From Chloroflexota bacterium (GTDB taxonomy: Bacteria; Chloroflexota; Dormibacteria; Dormibacterales; Dormibacteraceae), in contig VBKD01000019.1 in the NCBI GenBank assembly GCA_005888075.1, forward strand, positions 1 through 8,493: a DNA stretch of 8,493 nt. The letters run 5' to 3'. Shown here in pieces: positions 4,682 to 8,493 of this stretch (positions are counted from its first letter, which is position 1; each line of letters opens with the position of its first letter). The translations under genes and the position numbers were made by a program. Under the pieces are notes generated by a model. The model saw nothing but the letters and a program-made list of their open reading frames with translations. It was not told the DNA's origin and ran no database searches.

Positions 4682-6322
4682 ATGACCGAGCTCAGCTACG
4701 TTCACGGGGCGACCGCCAAGCCTCTTCTCGGTGAGCCGATCTTCGAGAACCTCCGCCGTACGGCCGCCCGATTTGCGGACCGCGAGGCGCTCGTCTCCGC
4801 GCAGCAGGGCTACCGGGCGACGTATGGCGAGCTGGTCGATCAGTGCGAGGTCGTCGCGCGCGGCCTCATGGCGCGAGGCGTGAAGAAGGGCGATCGGGTG
4901 GGCATCTGGTCTCCCAACCGTTACGAATGGGTGGTTGTGCAGTACGCGACCGCCGCAATGGGCGCCATTCTCGTCAACATCAACCCCGCATATCGCACCT
5001 CGGAGCTCGAGTACGCGCTGAATCAATCGGGGATCAGCTTCCTCATCCTGGCCGCGGCGTTCCGGCAGGCGGACTACCGAGCGATGCTCGCGGAGGTCAA
5101 GGGCAAATGCCCAGGCCTGCGCGAAGCTCTTGTCCTGGAGGACGGCTGGGAGGCCCTGCACCGTGACGCCAGGAAGGTAAGCGCAGACGAGCTGCACGAG
5201 GTCGAGGCATCGCTGCAGTTCGACGACCCGATCAACATCCAGTACACCTCAGGGACGACTGGATTCCCAAAGGGCGCCACGCTGACCCACCACAACATCC
5301 TCAACAACGGTTATTTCATCGGCGAGACGCTGAAATACACGGAGAACGACCGCGTTTGCATCCCGGTGCCGTTCTATCACTGCTTCGGCATGGTGCTGGG
5401 CAACCTAGCCTGCACCACCCACGGATCGACGATGGTGATCCCGGCGGAGGCGTTCGACCCGGTGCTCACGATGCGCACGGTGCAGGAGGAGCGCTGCACG
5501 TCCCTCTATGGCGTGCCGACGATGTTCATCGCTGAGCTGGAGCACCCGCGTTTTGCGGAATTCGACTTCACCTCACTTCGAACCGGCATCATGGCCGGCT
5601 CACCATGCCCGGTCGAGGTCATGCGGAAGGTGCTCACCCAGATGCACAGCCCGGAGATGACCATCGCGTTCGGGATGACCGAGACGTCGCCGGTTTCCAC
5701 CCAATGCACCACGGACGACCCTCTCGATCGACGAGTCTCGACTGTTGGACGAGTCCACCCGCACGTCGAGATCAAGATCATCGATCCGGCGACGGGCGCG
5801 GTGGTGCCACGCGCCGCCACAGGCGAGCTCTGCACTCGCGGATACAGTGTGATGGTCGGCTACTGGAACAACGAAGAGGCGACTCGCGAAGCCATCGACC
5901 AGGCGCGATGGATGCACACGGGAGATCTGGCCACGATGGGCGAGGACGGGTACATCAACATCGTCGGCCGGATCAAGGACATGATCATCCGAGGCGGCGA
6001 AAACATCTATCCACGCGAGGTCGAAGAGTTCCTGTACACCCACCCCGACATCGCAGACGTGCAGGTCATCGGGGTCCCGTCAGAAAAGTACGGCGAAGAG
6101 GTCATGGCCTGGGTCAAGCTCCGTGAGGGGTCCCGCGTCGATGGCGAAGAGCTCGCGTCATGGTGCAAGGGCAAGATCGCCGGCTACAAGATCCCACGGC
6201 ATTGGAAGTTCACAGACGCCTTTCCGATGACCGTGACCGGCAAGGTCCAGAAGTTCAAGATGCGCGAGGTCGCGATCGAAGAGTTGGGCCTGGAGAAGGC
6301 CTCCGGAGTCAGGACCGCCTAG
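4682..6322 (+). CDS. ACSF2-like AMP-forming fatty-acyl-CoA synthetase
   Basis: The 546-residue product is a complete member of the adenylate-forming (ANL) superfamily. It activates a carboxylic acid with ATP to an acyl-adenylate and transfers it to CoA. Visible core motifs are the phosphate loop YTSGTTGFPKG at 188-198, FYHCFGMVLG at 231-240, YGVPTMF at 276-282, GMTETSP at 331-337, HTGDL at 412-416 and GRIKDMIIRGGENIYP at 429-444. The catalytic lysine of the C-terminal subdomain is K521 in TGKVQKFK. Segments such as GATLTHHNILNN, AGSPCPVEVM and CKGKIAGYKIP resemble ACSF2-type medium-chain synthetases, so a medium- or long-chain fatty acid is the likely substrate. Exact specificity cannot be read from sequence. 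There is no signal peptide. The gene is monocistronic, with its own promoter, possible operator and strong ribosome binding site, and ends 11 bases from a convergent gene. Confidence 0.93.
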   Translation: MTELSYVHGATAKPLLGEPIFENLRRTAARFADREALVSAQQGYRATYGELVDQCEVVARGLMARGVKKGDRVGIWSPNRYEWVVVQYATAAMGAILVNINPAYRTSELEYALNQSGISFLILAAAFRQADYRAMLAEVKGKCPGLREALVLEDGWEALHRDARKVSADELHEVEASLQFDDPINIQYTSGTTGFPKGATLTHHNILNNGYFIGETLKYTENDRVCIPVPFYHCFGMVLGNLACTTHGSTMVIPAEAFDPVLTMRTVQEERCTSLYGVPTMFIAELEHPRFAEFDFTSLRTGIMAGSPCPVEVMRKVLTQMHSPEMTIAFGMTETSPVSTQCTTDDPLDRRVSTVGRVHPHVEIKIIDPATGAVVPRAATGELCTRGYSVMVGYWNNEEATREAIDQARWMHTGDLATMGEDGYINIVGRIKDMIIRGGENIYPREVEEFLYTHPDIADVQVIGVPSEKYGEEVMAWVKLREGSRVDGEELASWCKGKIAGYKIPRHWKFTDAFPMTVTGKVQKFKMREVAIEELGLEKASGVRTA

Positions 6323-6333
6323 CTGTTCATCCT

Positions 6334-7089
6334 CTACTGAAGCTGTTCGTAAGGAAGGGCCGCCGCGAAGGGCTCGTACAGGACGAGCACCTTCTCGATC
6401 GGCACAACGTCTCGCATGAAGATCGCGCCCGCGGCCACCCCCGCGAAGCCGACGATGCCCAGGCCGTCGTGCGGGGCGGCCTGCTCCGCGCTGTTCTGGG
6501 TAGCCCGGAACGCCTGGGTCCGACCGACCTGGCTGACGGTCGCGATCACCAGCTTCCAGGCGGCGCTGTAGGTGGTGGCCGGCTCGAGGCCGGCGGGAGG
6601 CGCCGTGATGGCGGGCCCGGCCGCTGCGGACGCCGGCGCCTTCGGAGGCTCGCTGAGGGCCTTGGCGACCGCGGCCACCTCCGCTTCCACCGGCCCGGAC
6701 AGGCTGGGGAGGGCCTTGATTAGGGCGGCGAGCTGGCGATCGATCGGAGCGGCCGGCTGGAAGCCGGGACCCGGCAGCACCGTGGCGAACGGCCGATACA
6801 GGGCCTCGAACTGGGCGGGAGGCATGTCTTCGCGCACCAGGATGGCCAGGGCGACGATCTGCGCCGACTCCAACGCCGCGGCGGCGGCGTTCGGATCGCC
6901 TGGCAGACATTTTTCGATGGCCAGCTTCGCCTGCGCCACCCGGAACCCGGAGGTGAACGCGTTGACCATCGCCTGGTCCGCGCTCGTCAAGGAGCCCTCG
7001 AGGGCCTCCTCCAGCCCGGCCGTCGATGGGCGCCGTCGGGAAAGCATCCTCGCGATCGCGATCCACTCCCACTGAGCCGGACCCAGCAT
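6334..7089 (-). CDS. Unrecognised protein with an internal duplication
   Basis: I do not recognise the 251-residue product. It is rich in Ala and helix-forming residues and has no signal peptide, although residues 210-224 are fairly hydrophobic. Two 31-residue segments, 76-106 and 216-246, align without gaps at an offset of 140 and share 13 identities. Both carry an R, then P four residues later, and end LYxPFAxxLP. A Pro/Ala-rich linker (about 147-172) separates the two halves, suggesting a duplicated helical domain. The ATG at 7089 has no good Shine-Dalgarno. The frame is open further upstream and reads a plausible helix (SASEAGQFLTAAGK), and a GGAGG at 7123-7119 lies 11 bases before an in-frame CTG at 7107, so the true start may be earlier. 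It lies 41 bases after glpX and is probably cotranscribed with it. Confidence 0.75.
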   Translation of the reverse strand: MLGPAQWEWIAIARMLSRRRPSTAGLEEALEGSLTSADQAMVNAFTSGFRVAQAKLAIEKCLPGDPNAAAAALESAQIVALAILVREDMPPAQFEALYRPFATVLPGPGFQPAAPIDRQLAALIKALPSLSGPVEAEVAAVAKALSEPPKAPASAAAGPAITAPPAGLEPATTYSAAWKLVIATVSQVGRTQAFRATQNSAEQAAPHDGLGIVGFAGVAAGAIFMRDVVPIEKVLVLYEPFAAALPYEQLQ

Positions 7090-7130
7090 CTTCCCGGCAG
7101 CCGTCAGGAACTGCCCGGCCTCCGAAGCGC

Positions 7131-8135
7131 TCAGCGGATTCGGACCTGTTCGGGCAGCAGCCCCTTGGCCCGCAGCTTGTCGATGGGGTGATACGCGTCG
7201 ACGATGCGCATCGTGCCCGACGCCGACCGAAGAACCATCGACTGCGTGTAGGCGTAGACGTCTTCGTAGCGGACGCCCTTCAGGAGCTCACCCGAGGTGA
7301 TCCCCGTAGCTGCGATGAAGGCGTCCTTGCCCGAGCAGAGGTCGTCGATGCAAAGCACCTTGTCGGGCTTGTGGCCTTCCTTGATCGCCATATCCCGTTC
7401 TTTGTCGTCGCGGAAAAAGAGCTTTGCCTGCATGTCGCCGCCCATGGTCTTGATCGCGCAGGCGGCAAGCACGCCCTCGGTCGCGCCGCCCGACCCAAGC
7501 ATGCAGTGGATCCCAGACCTCGTCTCGAGCGAGGCTTCCAGGGCGCCCGCAACGTCACCTGCGCTGATCAGCTTGATTCGCGCACCGACCTCGCGGATCT
7601 GGGCGATGATCTCCTTGTTCCGATCGCGCTCGAGAACTACGACTGTCAGCTCCTGCACCGGGAGCCCCTCGGCTTTGGCGATCCTCCTGAGGTTCCACTC
7701 CACGGGCATCTCCAGGTCGATCACGCCTCGCGCCTTGCGACCGACAACCAGCTTCTGCATGTAATGGACGTGGGTCGTGAACATCGTGCCGCGCTCCGCC
7801 AGCGCCACCACGGAAATGGAGCCCGGAAGACCCGACGCCGTCAGGCTGGTTCCTTCGATCGGATCGACGGCAACGTCGACCTCCGGTCCCAGACCGTTGC
7901 CGATCTCCTCTCCGAAATAGAGCATCGGAGCCTCGTCCTTTTCCCCTTCGCCGATCACCACGGTGCCCTTCATGTCCACCGAAGCCAGCGACTCGCGGAT
8001 GGCTTCGACCGCGCGACCGTCCGCAGCTTGCTTGTTGCCGCGTCCCTGCAGGGGAGCGGCCGCCAGTGCTCCCGCCTCGGTCACGCGCAACAGCTCGAGG
8101 GCCAGGTTGCGGTTGATCTTCGGTTCTTCGATCAT
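7131..8135 (-). CDS. glpX: Fructose-1,6-bisphosphatase, class II
   Basis: The enzyme hydrolyses fructose-1,6-bisphosphate to fructose-6-phosphate in gluconeogenesis, in the cytosol, with divalent metal. The 334-residue length is normal. Family motifs are GRGNKQAADGRAVEAIR at 31-47, IGEGEKDEAPML at 61-72, DPIEGTS at 91-97, SGLPGSISVVAL at 101-112 and GSGGATEGV at 214-222. The metal and catalytic residues known in E. coli GlpX (D33, E57, D85, E88, E213) correspond to D39, E63, D91, E94 and E220 here and all are present. Some class II enzymes also act on sedoheptulose-1,7-bisphosphate, which cannot be excluded. The ATG start matches the family N-terminus, but no Shine-Dalgarno is visible. The gene follows the partial frame at the right edge after about 50 bases. 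Confidence 0.95.
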   Translation of the reverse strand: MIEEPKINRNLALELLRVTEAGALAAAPLQGRGNKQAADGRAVEAIRESLASVDMKGTVVIGEGEKDEAPMLYFGEEIGNGLGPEVDVAVDPIEGTSLTASGLPGSISVVALAERGTMFTTHVHYMQKLVVGRKARGVIDLEMPVEWNLRRIAKAEGLPVQELTVVVLERDRNKEIIAQIREVGARIKLISAGDVAGALEASLETRSGIHCMLGSGGATEGVLAACAIKTMGGDMQAKLFFRDDKERDMAIKEGHKPDKVLCIDDLCSGKDAFIAATGITSGELLKGVRYEDVYAYTQSMVLRSASGTMRIVDAYHPIDKLRAKGLLPEQVRIR

Positions 8136-8185
8136 CGCGGTCAGCTTAAAGGAGACGGTTTAGGTCGCGGTTGTGTGTCGCGGCG

Positions 8186-8493
8186 TCAGCCGGTGCCGCG
8201 GCGCCGGATCGGTAGCTTGTCGGCCTCGACCAGCAGGTTTTCTTTGCGGGCCAGGCGTCGATCACCAACTCTGTCGAGATAAACGCACGTGCGCTCGAGC
8301 ACGGCCGTAATCCGCACCCTTTCGCCCGCCAGGGTGGCATCGAACCCGTCGATGAGCACCTCATCCTCGTCGAGCTCGACCTCGCTGAGAGGACGCTGCC
8401 CGCTCGGTCGCGGCTTGGTCGAGATCAGGAGCTGCGACCTCGGACCTTGCTGAAGGCTGGGCTTGATCGTGAGACGGGATGCGGCTGAGCCGG
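8186..8493 (-). CDS. Unrecognised protein, C-terminal part only
   Basis: A minus-strand frame is open from the right edge to TGA at 8186-8188, giving 101 residues of the C-terminus. The start is outside the window. The coding frame is chosen because its composition looks protein-like: an acidic stretch SEVELDEDEVLIDGF, then alternating hydrophobic beta-like segments (RVRITAVLERTCVYLDRVG) and a basic end (KLPIRRRGTG). The competing frame over the same bases starts inside it and is Ala/Ser/Arg-rich. I do not recognise the family. It lies upstream of glpX on the same strand. Confidence 0.6.
   Translation of the reverse strand, partial: GSAASRLTIKPSLQQGPRSQLLISTKPRPSGQRPLSEVELDEDEVLIDGFDATLAGERVRITAVLERTCVYLDRVGDRRLARKENLLVEADKLPIRRRGTG

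Noticed and set aside
6321..6348. Direct repeat AGCTGTTC twice, 20 bases apart, at the convergent gene ends
   Set aside because: It is only 8 bases, one copy lies in coding sequence, and no hairpin or U tract makes it a terminator.
6158..7072. Minus-strand open frame of 304 codons overlapping the acyl-CoA synthetase end and the duplicated protein
   Set aside because: It is Arg/Gly-rich, crosses the end of the clearly coding synthetase, and is the shifted frame of the 251-residue protein.
7026..8282. Long plus-strand open frame (418 codons) across glpX
   Set aside because: It is antisense to glpX, whose motifs and catalytic residues are complete; long antisense frames are expected in GC-rich genes.
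8146..8364. Minus-strand frame of 72 codons with an ATG upstream of glpX
   Set aside because: It is Ala/Ser/Arg-rich and overlaps in another phase a more protein-like frame that continues past the right edge.

Overview
This is a GC-rich bacterial chromosomal window of ordinary housekeeping genes. The gene order rplI, dnaB, purA, the class II fructose bisphosphatase and an AlkZ-type winged-helix protein would fit a high-GC soil lineage such as Chloroflexota, Dormibacterota or Actinomycetota. That placement is inference; no rRNA or tRNA is present to settle it.

Left block (1-4324, all on the minus strand). Reading 5'->3' on the minus strand, the genes are a small DUF1232 membrane protein (TTG start), rplI (ribosomal protein L9, TTG start behind a clear Shine-Dalgarno), dnaB (replicative helicase, broken), purA (adenylosuccinate synthetase, TTG start) and a winged-helix AlkZ-like DNA glycosylase that runs off the left edge. 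The genes are nearly contiguous and probably form one transcription unit. The main anomaly is in dnaB. Its N-terminal part reads normally to just after Walker B. It then joins, out of frame, to the last 32 residues of an intein followed by a normal DnaB C-terminus. The intervening helicase segment (about 55-60 residues) and the rest of the intein are missing.

Intergenic block (4325-4681). This is a divergent spacer of about 357 bases. It holds several inverted repeats, including a 9-bp GC-rich hairpin followed by a short U tract on the minus strand. It also holds a plausible sigma-70 promoter for the rightward gene whose -10 box lies inside a 9-bp AT-rich dyad, a good operator candidate.

Right block (4682-8493). 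An ACSF2-like AMP-forming acyl-CoA synthetase lies on the plus strand and converges, with an 11-base gap, on a minus-strand group. That group consists of a partial unrecognised protein at the right edge, glpX (class II fructose-1,6-bisphosphatase) and an unrecognised protein of 251 residues carrying an internal duplication.

Together the genes cover replication and translation (dnaB, rplI), purine synthesis (purA), DNA alkylation repair (the glycosylase), fatty-acid activation and gluconeogenesis. I see no mobile element, CRISPR array, tRNA or rRNA. The points most worth following are the intein scar in dnaB, the structured divergent spacer and the internally duplicated protein.
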